Below are positions 34,624-43,313 of a stretch of DNA of 64,000 bases, in pieces. Below the pieces are notes generated by a model. The model saw only the letters and a program-made list of their open reading frames with translations. It was not told where the DNA came from and made no database searches. Within the stretch, counting starts at the first letter, position 1. The number at the start of each line of letters is the position of its first letter. The stretch spans positions 50,482 through 114,481 of the forward strand of contig CANRWA010000003.1 of NCBI GenBank assembly GCA_947643415.1, read 5' to 3'. The stretch is from an uncultured Clostridia bacterium. GTDB lineage: Bacteria; Bacillota; Clostridia; Lachnospirales; Lachnospiraceae. Both the position numbers and the translations under genes were made by a program.

Positions 34624-36129
34624 ACGACTATTGAGGAAATTTTAACTGGAGAAAATGAAAAGATTGAATATAAGATTGATGTTCCGCCTAAAAGTGAGGG
34701 CTATATGCGTACAGTTGTTGCTTATGCCAACGGAAATGGCGGCCGCCTGGTTTTTGGTGTGGAGGATAATACGTGGCAGATAATCGGTTTTACTAAAGAA
34801 GAGGTATTTCAGAAAATAGATGCGGTCACCAATGCTATATATGACAGTTGTGAGCCAAAGATTACTCCTGGCATTGTGATACAGGAATTTAATGGAAGAT
34901 ACATTATTGTAGTAGATATTCCCACTGGCATGCAGCGTCCCTATTGCATTAGAAGCCAGGGGATCATAGATGGTGTCTATCTGCGTGTGTCTGGCACGAC
35001 AAGGAAGGCGGCAATATATCAGATTCAGGAGATGGCTTTGTCAGCAAGAAACCGGAGCTTTGATTCAGAAAAGACGGAACGTGAACTGACAGAGGAAGAG
35101 ATAGATAAATTCTGTAATAAGCTGTATAGCCATGCGGCAGAATTGTCTGCTGAAAAGGAATCAGGAACCTTTTTGAAAAAGATTGGGGTCAGCCAGCTTA
35201 TTTCATATAAGATCATACATGAGGAAAAAGGGAAATATTATGCAGCAAATGGATATCAACTATTGGATGGAAGACTGGAAGAGTATCCAGATGCGATGAT
35301 TCAATGTGCTGTTTTTAAAGGAACGACCCGAAATATTTTTATTACAAGGAAAGAGTTTGCCGGCAGTATATATGAACAGGCAGAATTGGCATATGCTTTT
35401 GTGCTGCAGCATATAAACCTTGGTGCCCGCATTGATGGTCTTGTCCGGCGGGATATATATGAACTCCCGGTTCGTGCTATTCGTGAGATAATAATAAATG
35501 CTGTATGCCACCGCTCATATCTTTGTCCTGGAAAAGTACAGGTAGCGTTGTTTGATGACCGGCTGGAAGTAACATCACCAGGTATGCTGGATAAGGATCT
35601 GACGATCGAAAAGATGAAAGCAGGGATATCCAAGATTCGAAATGGTGCACTTGCAAAGGTGTTTTCTTATATGAATATGGTTGAAGCATGGGGAACTGGG
35701 ATTCCGAAAATATTTCAGGAAGTGAAGGCGTATGGACTACGGGAGCCGGAGCTTCTGGATATGGGAAGTGATTTTCGGATTAATTTGTATCGTAAGAGGC
35801 CTGTGATTGATGCATATGGGGTTGTCGATCCAAAGACAATTGTTAAATCAGACAGAATATATGTTATAAATGAGTGTGAATCTGACACCATTGACACCAA
35901 TTCTGACACCATTGACACGAATGATACAGTATATAAAGAAGGGCAAATAGAAGACATACTACTATCTATAATTCGTGAAAATGGAAGGATTACGCAAAAA
36001 CAGATGAGCCTGAAAACAGGATTGTCTCTTCGGACGATAAAACGCATGACAGCGGGACTGCAGAGATCAGGAAAGCTTGTGCGGATAGGAAATAACCGTT
36101 CTGGAGAATGGAAAGTAAAGGAGATTTAG
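34624..36129 (+). CDS. AlbA_2-domain ATP-binding protein with winged helix; start codon unclear
   Basis: About 500 residues. The AlbA_2/Schlafen-like domain (GENEKIEYKIDVPPKSEGYMRTVVAYANGNGGRLVFGVEDN) is followed by an HATPase_c_4-type region (LPVRAIREIIINAVCHRSY ... MVEAWGTGIPKIFQEVKAYG) and a C-terminal winged helix (ITQKQMSLKTGLSLRTIKRMTAGLQRSGKL). Such proteins are viewed as transcription regulators or defence ATPases. The linker has a tandem repeat (SDTIDTN twice). Homology runs 27 codons upstream of the first ATG (34705), to the position of ACG at 34624, which is well placed after GGGAGG. No ATG/GTG/TTG stands there, so either a rare start is used, the start was lost, or a shortened protein is made from 34705. 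Confidence 0.75.
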   Translation, partial: TTIEEILTGENEKIEYKIDVPPKSEGYMRTVVAYANGNGGRLVFGVEDNTWQIIGFTKEEVFQKIDAVTNAIYDSCEPKITPGIVIQEFNGRYIIVVDIPTGMQRPYCIRSQGIIDGVYLRVSGTTRKAAIYQIQEMALSARNRSFDSEKTERELTEEEIDKFCNKLYSHAAELSAEKESGTFLKKIGVSQLISYKIIHEEKGKYYAANGYQLLDGRLEEYPDAMIQCAVFKGTTRNIFITRKEFAGSIYEQAELAYAFVLQHINLGARIDGLVRRDIYELPVRAIREIIINAVCHRSYLCPGKVQVALFDDRLEVTSPGMLDKDLTIEKMKAGISKIRNGALAKVFSYMNMVEAWGTGIPKIFQEVKAYGLREPELLDMGSDFRINLYRKRPVIDAYGVVDPKTIVKSDRIYVINECESDTIDTNSDTIDTNDTVYKEGQIEDILLSIIRENGRITQKQMSLKTGLSLRTIKRMTAGLQRSGKLVRIGNNRSGEWKVKEI

Positions 36130-36130
36130 T

Positions 36131-36997
36131 ATGGGAAAAATCGTAACGATTCAGTCAAATCCATCCTGGGAGGGCATGGCAGAGATCTTTCCGGATGTGG
36201 TGTTCTCACATGCCGGGGGAGACGAGCTGAAAATGCAGATCATCGCACCGTGGTGGGACCGTGAGGGCACAGAGATACCGAAGTATCCCTTGATCATATT
36301 TGTACAGGGAAGTGCATGGACATTCCCGGGTGTCTGGTATCAGATCCCACAGTTATCCGAACTGGCGAAGAAAGGGTATGTTGTGGCGACCATCACTCAC
36401 CGGAACAGCATGGAAGGGCATCCCTTTCCAGCCTGTCTGCAGGATGTCAAGACAGCGATTCGGTTTCTGAGAAAGAACGCATCTGAATATGGTATTGCTG
36501 CAGGCCGCATTGGCCTGTGGGGGACTTCCTCTGGTGCCAATCTCTCACTGCTTGCCGCCCTGACAGAGGGGGAGGAGCGGTATAGGACAGAAGAATATCA
36601 GGAGTATTCAGATAAAGTCAATTTTGTTGTTGCCTGCTTTCCTACTACGGATCTGGTGGAATATATGCAGGATGACAGTGCAGATCAGGAAATCAAGGAA
36701 ATCTTTAAAGCATTGTCCGGGGGAGAAGTGGATGAAGAAATGAGCATACTGAAGGAAATGAGTCCATATCATAAGGTAAAAGACAGTTCTTCTATTACCT
36801 GCCCGCCCATTCTTCTTGCCCATGGGGATGCCGATGAACTGATCCCTCACAGCCAGAGTATGAAATTGTATGGGGAACTGGATAAAAAAGGTGCAGAGGT
36901 AACGATGGCCACTGTGAAAGGGGCACCTCATGAAGATGCATTCTGGAGTCAGAAAATGTTGTCTTTTATCTATGATTTCATAAAAAAATACATATAA
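36131..36997 (+). CDS. Alpha/beta hydrolase (esterase/lipase, BD-FAE-like)
   Basis: 288 residues. The oxyanion strand is PLIIFVQGSAWTFPG (about 55-69), the nucleophile elbow GTSSGA (about 136-141), acid DADELIP (about 233-239), and base AP-HED near residue 268. The overall pattern (DVKTAIRFLRKNASEYGIAAGRIGLWG) is that of the feruloyl/acetyl-esterase and isoprenylcysteine-esterase-like group; it probably deacylates carbohydrates or small esters. No signal peptide, so cytoplasmic. AAGGAG lies before the ATG. It begins 1 bp after the AlbA_2 gene and is probably coupled to it. Confidence 0.88.
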   Translation: MGKIVTIQSNPSWEGMAEIFPDVVFSHAGGDELKMQIIAPWWDREGTEIPKYPLIIFVQGSAWTFPGVWYQIPQLSELAKKGYVVATITHRNSMEGHPFPACLQDVKTAIRFLRKNASEYGIAAGRIGLWGTSSGANLSLLAALTEGEERYRTEEYQEYSDKVNFVVACFPTTDLVEYMQDDSADQEIKEIFKALSGGEVDEEMSILKEMSPYHKVKDSSSITCPPILLAHGDADELIPHSQSMKLYGELDKKGAEVTMATVKGAPHEDAFWSQKMLSFIYDFIKKYI

Positions 36998-37022
36998 ATT
37001 TTCTATAATAAAGGGAATCTTC

Positions 37023-37062
37023 TTGACAAAAATGGTTTATTGTTATAGACTTATCATAACAA
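37023..37062 (+). promoter_or_regulatory. Promoter and dyad operator of the second BlaI/M56 pair
   Basis: TTGACA (37023-37028) with TAGACT (37046-37051) at 17-bp spacing. TTGTTAT (37040-37046) and ATAACAA (37056-37062) form a perfect dyad over the -10 region, and TAGAC/GTCTA form a second one. The position suits autorepression by BlaI. Confidence 0.6.
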
Positions 37063-37146
37063 TAGGTCTATGGTTATAAACTAATAGTTGGCATACGGAG
37101 AACATCAGGGCTGTTCTTTCTGGATGCTTTGGAATGGAGGTTCGCT

Positions 37147-37506
37147 ATGGAATATTTAAAATTATGTGACAGTGATTATCGGTTTATGCAGGTTGTGTGG
37201 GAGTATGCACCGATCAATTCTGGTGATCTGGTAAAGAAATGTAATGAGATCCTTGGCTGGAAGAAGTCTACCACTTATACGACGATACGGAAACTCAGTG
37301 AGAAAGGGTATATTGTCAATGAGAATGCCATTGTCTCTGTGCTGGTGGAAAAAGACCGGGTTCAGGCAGATGAATCGGAATACTTTGTAGCAAGGACATT
37401 TGGAGGATCTCTGCCGCAGTTTCTGACCGCTTTTCTGGGAGGGAAAAAGATATCAGATCAGGAAGCAGAGAAGATAAAAAAGCTCATTGATGAGCATAGG
37501 GGGTAG
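37147..37506 (+). CDS. BlaI/MecI-family transcriptional repressor (second copy)
   Basis: 119 residues. CDSDYRFMQVVWEYAPINSGDLVKKCNEILGWKKSTTYTTIRKLSEKGYIVNENAIVSVLV is the winged helix with the KKSTTYTTIRKL recognition helix, and the C-terminal part (LPQFLTAFLGGKKISDQEAEKIKKLIDEHRG) is the dimerisation and cleavage region. It differs clearly from the copy at 1011. It is followed after 4 bp by its M56 partner. Start at 37147 fits TGGAGG; an upstream ATG (37129) overlaps that site. Expected to bind the dyad at 37040-37062. Confidence 0.88.
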   Translation: MEYLKLCDSDYRFMQVVWEYAPINSGDLVKKCNEILGWKKSTTYTTIRKLSEKGYIVNENAIVSVLVEKDRVQADESEYFVARTFGGSLPQFLTAFLGGKKISDQEAEKIKKLIDEHRG

Positions 37507-37510
37507 GGGT

Positions 37511-39388
37511 ATGAAGGTATTGCATACATTTTTTGACCAGATTTTATGGATGAGTGTAATGGCATCAATTGTGATAGCTACGGTTTTGCTTATTCGTATA
37601 CTATTGAAGCGTTTTCCGCGAAAATATTCTTATCTGTTGTGGCTGATCGTGGGAATCCGTCTTGTATGTCCGGTGGCAGTTCCCTCCTCTCTGAGTTTGT
37701 TTAACCTGCAGTTTCTGCCAGGGCAGGACAGAGAGGCAGAGAGCAGGAAAGAGGCAGATCTATCAGAAGGATTGAAATATAACCAATATAAGATATTTCC
37801 AGATGGGACAATGGAAACCATTGTACAGGAAACAAATACGGGAAATAATGACGCAGTTTCAGCAATGGGGCAGTTTGATACGATGGCCGGACTGTCACAG
37901 GGAGGAATAGGAGAGGAAAGCCAGACAGGTTCTGTTCTGGAAGGCCAAAGTGCCTCTGTTATTCCCAATGCACGGAAAGCTGTGGTATTTATCTGGCTGA
38001 CGGGGATCACATTGCTTTTCTTGTGGAATATCTATCTGACAGTGCGAGTCAGGCATAAACTATGTAAGGCAGTTCTGTACAAAGAGAATATTTATGAGTG
38101 TGAAGGAATTGCATCTCCCTTTGTATTTGGGCTGCTTCGGCCCCGGATCTATATTCCTTTCCGCCTGGGAGAGGAAGAGCGGGAATATATTCTGCAGCAT
38201 GAACAATATCATATCAAAAAAAGAGATTATATTATAAAAGCGGCTGCTTTTCTTATATTGACGGCATATTGGTTCCATCCGCTGGTATGGGTGTCATATT
38301 TTTGCATGGTGAGAGATATGGAGATAAGCTGTGATGAGTATGTATTGACGTCCATGGGGCAGGATATCCGAAAAAAATACAGCCAGTCCCTGCTTGCTTT
38401 TGCCACAAACCAGCGTCATCTGTCAATAGGGCTGCTGGGTTTCGGTGAGACAGATACAAGAAGGCGGGTCCGGCATATCTTGAACTTTCATAAAAAAGGG
38501 AGATGGATGGGAATTCTGGCGGGGATCATAGTGCTGGCAGTAGCCGCTGTATGCCTGACAAATAGGAAGACCGAAAGAAGTGGGAATGAGGGGGAGCAGC
38601 ATAATATGGCACAGAAGTACTCCGATCTTGGAGTGACAGCAGAAGATGTGGCATCGGCGGAAAAGGTAGAACCGGTGGAGAATCAGATAAGGATCGGATT
38701 CTGGAGACCAGAGGATGCAGAAGCAGAGCCGGTATATTATGGGGGCGGAGAAAAGTTAGAACGGCTGCAGGAACTGGCAGAAAGGTTAGATCCGGAGCAT
38801 AGCTGCACAAAGGCAGAATTGAAGAAATGGCAGAAGGAAAAACAGACGGGTTATTTTCTTTCTTATAAAGGAAATGACTGGGATGTGTACACAGGAGGCT
38901 ATGTAGCCCTTATGTACGGCAGGGACGAGAAAGAAGATCCGGAGAAGAATGCGATTATATATCTGCCAGAGCTGTGCAAAGAGGCTGGACAGATCTGTAA
39001 GACAGAACTGAATTACCAGCGGATCGAGCCATCTGAGATCAAAGATGTGGTATCAGCAAAATTATCCTATAAGAAAAAAGATGGGATATATGTAAGGCAG
39101 ACAATAAAGGACAAGTCAAAGCTGGGGACATTGGAAGGCATACTTTCAAAAGCAGAGGATATGGGGGGAGCTTCGGCATGTCCGTTCGGGACAGCCGTTT
39201 TGACACTGAAGCTTGAAAGTGGGAGGGAAATTCCGGTTACCTGGGCAGATGATAGCTGCCGCGTGATTCGGATCAATGGCATTTATTTTGAATACATGGA
39301 TCAGCATCTGAGTTTCAGCCCTGATGGTATCCGGGCACTGTTTGATAAGATACCGTGGAAAGGACTCTTGAAATCGGCCTCAAAATAG
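37511..39388 (+). CDS. BlaR1-type M56 metallopeptidase with extended sensor domain
   Basis: 625 residues. Membrane spans near 10-30, 38-55, 155-175 and 335-355. The zinc motif HEQYH (in ILQHEQYHIKKRDYII) is near residue 228, then MEISCDEYVL. An extracellular region of about 260 residues follows the last span and contains two repeats of a beta-rich module (ENQIRIGFWRPEDAEAEPVYYGGG; KLSYKKKDGIYVRQTIKDKSKLG). It is not a penicillin-binding domain, so the sensed signal is unknown. A Gln/Ser-rich loop lies between spans 2 and 3. The ATG at 37511 has AGGGG nearby. Confidence 0.87.
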   Translation: MKVLHTFFDQILWMSVMASIVIATVLLIRILLKRFPRKYSYLLWLIVGIRLVCPVAVPSSLSLFNLQFLPGQDREAESRKEADLSEGLKYNQYKIFPDGTMETIVQETNTGNNDAVSAMGQFDTMAGLSQGGIGEESQTGSVLEGQSASVIPNARKAVVFIWLTGITLLFLWNIYLTVRVRHKLCKAVLYKENIYECEGIASPFVFGLLRPRIYIPFRLGEEEREYILQHEQYHIKKRDYIIKAAAFLILTAYWFHPLVWVSYFCMVRDMEISCDEYVLTSMGQDIRKKYSQSLLAFATNQRHLSIGLLGFGETDTRRRVRHILNFHKKGRWMGILAGIIVLAVAAVCLTNRKTERSGNEGEQHNMAQKYSDLGVTAEDVASAEKVEPVENQIRIGFWRPEDAEAEPVYYGGGEKLERLQELAERLDPEHSCTKAELKKWQKEKQTGYFLSYKGNDWDVYTGGYVALMYGRDEKEDPEKNAIIYLPELCKEAGQICKTELNYQRIEPSEIKDVVSAKLSYKKKDGIYVRQTIKDKSKLGTLEGILSKAEDMGGASACPFGTAVLTLKLESGREIPVTWADDSCRVIRINGIYFEYMDQHLSFSPDGIRALFDKIPWKGLLKSASK

Positions 39389-39448
39389 TGTATGATAAGA
39401 AAGACTGTGAATATGAATAGAGAAAACATGCACAAATGGAGGTAGATC

Positions 39449-40534
39449 ATGAGCGGTAAGTTGAAGGCAGGTATCCTTGGTGGTACTGGAATGGTAGGGC
39501 AGAGGTTCATTTCTTTGCTGGAGGATCATCCGTGGTTTGAGGTCGTGACAATTGCAGCCAGTCCGAGAAGTGCAGGAAAGACTTATGAAGAGGCAGTAGG
39601 CGGCCGCTGGAAAATGCAGACACCGATGCCAGAGTCAGTGAAGAAGATCATTGTTAAAAATGTCAATGATATTGATGCTGTCAGTTCCGAGGTTGATTTT
39701 GTATTCAGCGCTGTGGATATGACAAAGGAAGAGATTAAGAAAATAGAAGAAGATTATGCAAAGGCAGAGATTCCGGTTGTCTCTAATAACAGCGCCCACA
39801 GGTGGACACCAGATGTACCGATGATTGTACCGGAAGTGAACCCGGAACATCTGGAAGTGATCGAGAGTCAGAAAAAGCGTCTTGGCACTACGAGAGGTTT
39901 TATCTGTGTGAAACCAAACTGTTCGATCCAGAGTTATGCTCCGGCATTGACAGCATGGAGAAAGTTTGAGCCAACTGTGGTGGTTGCCACAACATACCAG
40001 GCAATTTCCGGCGCTGGAAAGACTTTTAAGGACTGGCCGGAGATGGAGCACAATATTATTCCCTTTATCGGAGGCGAGGAAGAGAAGAGTGAGCAGGAAC
40101 CTCTCCGTATATGGGGAAAAGTAGAGAATGGACAGATTGTGAAAGCGGAGGCTCCGCTGATCACCAGTCAGTGTATCCGGGTTCCGGTTCTGGATGGGCA
40201 TACAGCGGCAGTTTTTGTAAATTTTGCAAAGAAACCTACAAAGGAAGAACTGATCCAGGCACTCGTGGAGTTTAAGGGGGCGCCGCAGGAGCTGGGGCTG
40301 CCGAATGCGCCGAAGCAGTTTATCCAGTATCTGGAAGAAGACAACCGCCCACAGGTGGCATTGGATGTTAATTATGAAAATGGATTTGGTGTGAGTATTG
40401 GACGCCTCAGGGAAGATGCATATTTTGACTGGAAATTTGTGGGGCTTTCCCACAACACGATCCGCGGTGCAGCGGGTGGTGCAGTACTGATGGCAGAGCT
40501 GTTAAAAGCAAAAGGATATATAACAGAAAAATAA
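39449..40534 (+). CDS. asd: Aspartate-semialdehyde dehydrogenase
   Basis: 361 residues. It reduces aspartyl phosphate to the semialdehyde with NADPH, the branch point for lysine, threonine and methionine synthesis and for cell-wall diaminopimelate. The Rossmann start KLKAGILGGTGMVGQRFISLLEDHPWFEV, the catalytic Cys in CVKPNCSIQS (about residue 157), and the HTAAVFVNF and GRLREDAYFDWKFVGLSHN segments indicate the fungal/archaeal-type ASADH rather than the E. coli type. TGGAGG precedes the ATG. It stands between the M56 gene and a NUDIX gene, and heads the run leading into the pyrimidine genes. Confidence 0.93.
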   Translation: MSGKLKAGILGGTGMVGQRFISLLEDHPWFEVVTIAASPRSAGKTYEEAVGGRWKMQTPMPESVKKIIVKNVNDIDAVSSEVDFVFSAVDMTKEEIKKIEEDYAKAEIPVVSNNSAHRWTPDVPMIVPEVNPEHLEVIESQKKRLGTTRGFICVKPNCSIQSYAPALTAWRKFEPTVVVATTYQAISGAGKTFKDWPEMEHNIIPFIGGEEEKSEQEPLRIWGKVENGQIVKAEAPLITSQCIRVPVLDGHTAAVFVNFAKKPTKEELIQALVEFKGAPQELGLPNAPKQFIQYLEEDNRPQVALDVNYENGFGVSIGRLREDAYFDWKFVGLSHNTIRGAAGGAVLMAELLKAKGYITEK

Positions 40535-40566
40535 AAATGGAGGTCATGGAAAGGAGTGTATACTGC

Positions 40567-41016
40567 ATGGGAAAGTTTCGTATTCTGATAAAAGGAATTG
40601 TTAGACATGATGGTAAATATCTGGCAGTAGAGCGCTGGTATGATGACCGGATTTTTGAGCCATATCAGTGGGAATTTATCGATGGGGAGATGGAGTTTGG
40701 AGAGGTACCAGACAAAGCATTGGAACGCCTTGTGGCAGAGAAAACAGGACTTCCTGTTGTGCCGGATAAGATTTTGTATACATGGGGATTTACGGCAGGG
40801 GAGACCTGTACAATAGGAATTGCTTACTTGTGTGAGGCAGCTTCAGATGAAGTGATTCTTTCTGAGGATCTTCATGGATACCGTTGGGTGGTCCGGGAAG
40901 AGATCCCACAGGTTATTACCAACCCGGCTGTCGTCCAGGATGTGGAAAATGCGGGGCTGTCAAATTCTCTGAATCTGGAAGATTTTGGTCTGGATGAATT
41001 TGATTTTCATGCTTAG
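40567..41016 (+). CDS. NUDIX-domain protein
   Basis: 149 residues. MGKFRILIKGIVRHDGKYLAVERWYDDRIFEPYQWEFIDGEMEFGEVPDKALERLVAEKTGL keeps the NUDIX fold and part of the box, but the signature is degenerate (E-F-GE-P-KALERLVAEKTGL, lacking the REUXEE pair). It may not be a hydrolase and could serve as a binding protein. The ATG at 40567 with AAAGGAG 11 bp upstream is preferred; ATGs at 40537 and 40546 would put the site inside the gene. It is 32 bp after asd and 58 bp before pyrC. Confidence 0.75.
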   Translation: MGKFRILIKGIVRHDGKYLAVERWYDDRIFEPYQWEFIDGEMEFGEVPDKALERLVAEKTGLPVVPDKILYTWGFTAGETCTIGIAYLCEAASDEVILSEDLHGYRWVVREEIPQVITNPAVVQDVENAGLSNSLNLEDFGLDEFDFHA

Positions 41017-41074
41017 AAAATGTGAATGAGCCATTCACACTATACCAAAATTGTAAGAAAGGCGGACTGATTGG

Positions 41075-42370
41075 TTGAATTTATGGATTAAGAATGGACA
41101 TCTTCTGGATCCGGCGAATCGCTGTGACGAAATATGTGATATATATATTAAAGAGGGAAAGGTTGCCGGGATCGGCAGCCTTTCTTCGGATGCGGAGATG
41201 GAAAATGTAACAGTAATTGATGCGTCTGGTAAATATGTGATGCCGGGATTTCTGGATCTGCATGTACATCTGAGGGAACCCGGATTTGAGTACAAGGAGA
41301 CGATACGGACGGGAACTGCCGCAGCGGCAAAAGGCGGTTTTACTGCAGTTTGTCCAATGCCGAATACAAAACCTTCCACAGACAGCCCGGAAATGGTACA
41401 GAAGATTCTTGATATCGCAGAAAAAGACAGTAAGATTCATGTGTATCCGGTGGGTGCCGTGACCAAGGGGCAGATGGGAGAGGAAATGACAGATATTGCC
41501 GGTATGGTAAAGGCTGGGGCAAAGGCGATCAGTGAGGACGGCAAATCAGTTATGAATGCGGGGCTGTACCGTGAGGCGATGAGAGAGGCAGCGAAAGCCG
41601 GGATTCCTGTGCTGGCCCACTGTGAGGATAAGAATATGGTGGGCAATGGGGCGATGAATGCCGGAGAGAAAGCAGATTCACTTGGAATTGAAGGTATCAC
41701 GAATGCGGTGGAGGATGTCATTGTGGCAAGGGATATCCTGCTGGCGAAAGAGACAGGTGCTGCCTTGCATCTGTGTCATTGTTCTACAAAAGACAGCGTA
41801 TCCATGATACGGTTTGCGAAGGAACAAGGGGTTGAAGTATCCGGGGAAGTGTGCCCTCACCATTTTGCTATGACAGAGGATGAGATTCCGGCAGATGATG
41901 CCAACTATAAGATGAATCCGCCACTGCGCAGCAAAGAAGATGTGGACATGCTCTGCCAGGGACTTTCTGAGGGAGTGATGGAAGTCATTTCCACTGATCA
42001 TGCCCCTCATGGGGAGGAGGAAAAGAAGAAATCCATGGCAGAGGCACCATTTGGCATCGTTGGTTCCGAGACGGCATATGCCCTTGCCGTGACGCATCTG
42101 GTAAAGAAAGGTTATCTGACACCGATGCAGTTAGTGGAACGCATGAGTACCAATCCATGCCGTATACTTGGTGTGCCGGGGGGAAACCTTTCTGTGGGAA
42201 TGCCCGCAGATATTACCATAGCAGATATGGATTCAGTATATGAGATTGATAAGGATACTTTTGTGTCAAAAGGAAAAAACACACCGTTTCATGGTGCAAG
42301 GGTTCAGGGACGTGTGTATTACACTATCGTAGGCGGTGAAATTGTATATCAGTACAACGGAGGTAGATAG
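41075..42370 (+). CDS. pyrC: Dihydroorotase
   Basis: 431 residues, starting with TTG (AAAGGCGG upstream). It closes carbamoyl aspartate to dihydroorotate in pyrimidine synthesis. Zinc motif DLHVHLREPGFEYKET (about 57-72), the metal-binding HCED, HLCHCSTKDS, and ISTDHAPHGEEEK are all present, as in class I dihydroorotases of the Bacillus type. It is the first gene of a pyrC-pyrF-pyrK-pyrD run. A TGTGAATG/CATTCACA hairpin (41020-41038) lies before it, at the end of the NUDIX gene; no PyrR-type attenuator was seen. Confidence 0.94.
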   Translation: MNLWIKNGHLLDPANRCDEICDIYIKEGKVAGIGSLSSDAEMENVTVIDASGKYVMPGFLDLHVHLREPGFEYKETIRTGTAAAAKGGFTAVCPMPNTKPSTDSPEMVQKILDIAEKDSKIHVYPVGAVTKGQMGEEMTDIAGMVKAGAKAISEDGKSVMNAGLYREAMREAAKAGIPVLAHCEDKNMVGNGAMNAGEKADSLGIEGITNAVEDVIVARDILLAKETGAALHLCHCSTKDSVSMIRFAKEQGVEVSGEVCPHHFAMTEDEIPADDANYKMNPPLRSKEDVDMLCQGLSEGVMEVISTDHAPHGEEEKKKSMAEAPFGIVGSETAYALAVTHLVKKGYLTPMQLVERMSTNPCRILGVPGGNLSVGMPADITIADMDSVYEIDKDTFVSKGKNTPFHGARVQGRVYYTIVGGEIVYQYNGGR

Positions 42371-42372
42371 AA

Positions 42373-43290
42373 ATGATCAATAAGCTGATAGAGAATATTA
42401 AGAAGACAGAGGCACCTATCGTAGTGGGACTGGATCCCATGCTTGGTTATATCCCTTCCTATATTATGGAAAAGGCAGTAAACGATCGGGGGGAAACTCT
42501 GGAGGCAGCAGGAGAGGCAATCTGGGAGTACAATAAGGGGATTATTGATGCAATATATGATCTGATCCCTGCTGTGAAACCACAGATCGCTATGTATGAG
42601 CAGTTTGGTATCCCGGGACTTACAGCATTTAATAAGACCGTAGATTATTGCAGGGAAAAAGGGCTGGTGGTGATCGGTGACATCAAGCGGGGAGATATCG
42701 GCTCCACATCTGCTGCTTATGCCAATGCCCATATCGGCAGTGTACAGGTGGGCAAGACGAAACTGTCAGGGTTTCATGAGGATTTCATTACCGTAAACCC
42801 ATATTTGGGAAGTGATGGTGTGAAACCATTTATTGATGTATGTAAGGAAGAGAAGAGAGGAATTTTCATTCTGGTGAAGACTTCGAATCCTTCTTCCGGG
42901 GAATTTCAGGATCAGAAGGTGGATGGAAAACCTCTGTATGAGATCGTCGGAGAGCATGTGGCGAAATGGGGTGCAGATTGTATGGGTGACTCTTACAGCT
43001 ATGTGGGAGCTGTCGTGGGTGCCACATATCCGGAAATGGGAAAAGTTCTCCGGAAGATCATGCCAAAGACATATATCCTTGTACCGGGCTATGGGGCGCA
43101 GGGCGGTTCAGCAAAAGATCTGAAACCCTATTTTAATGAAGATGGATTGGGTGCTATTGTTAATTCTTCCCGCGGTATCATCTGTGCTTATAAACAGGAA
43201 CAATATGCTGAATTTGGTGAGAAAAATTATGCAGATGCCTCTCGGCAGGCAGTCATTGATATGAAGGAAGATATTGCAGGTATATTTTGA
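42373..43290 (+). CDS. pyrF: Orotidine 5'-phosphate decarboxylase (type 2)
   Basis: 305 residues, the longer type 2 form. It converts OMP to UMP. The catalytic loop is VVIGDIKRGDIGSTSAAYANAHIG (Lys-Asp pairs), and the phosphate-binding end is YILVPGYGAQGGSAKDLKPYF. GGAGGTAGATAG, which overlaps the end of pyrC, precedes the ATG at 42373. Stop-to-start distance is 2 bp from pyrC. It overlaps none of pyrK, whose ATG lies 23 bp beyond. Confidence 0.94.
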   Translation: MINKLIENIKKTEAPIVVGLDPMLGYIPSYIMEKAVNDRGETLEAAGEAIWEYNKGIIDAIYDLIPAVKPQIAMYEQFGIPGLTAFNKTVDYCREKGLVVIGDIKRGDIGSTSAAYANAHIGSVQVGKTKLSGFHEDFITVNPYLGSDGVKPFIDVCKEEKRGIFILVKTSNPSSGEFQDQKVDGKPLYEIVGEHVAKWGADCMGDSYSYVGAVVGATYPEMGKVLRKIMPKTYILVPGYGAQGGSAKDLKPYFNEDGLGAIVNSSRGIICAYKQEQYAEFGEKNYADASRQAVIDMKEDIAGIF

Positions 43291-43313
43291 GAGGATATAG
43301 TAGGAGATATTAT

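Noticed and set aside
41020..41038. PyrR-type attenuator before pyrC
   Set aside because: Only a small TGTGAATG/CATTCACA hairpin is present; no U-run and no PyrR-binding consensus.
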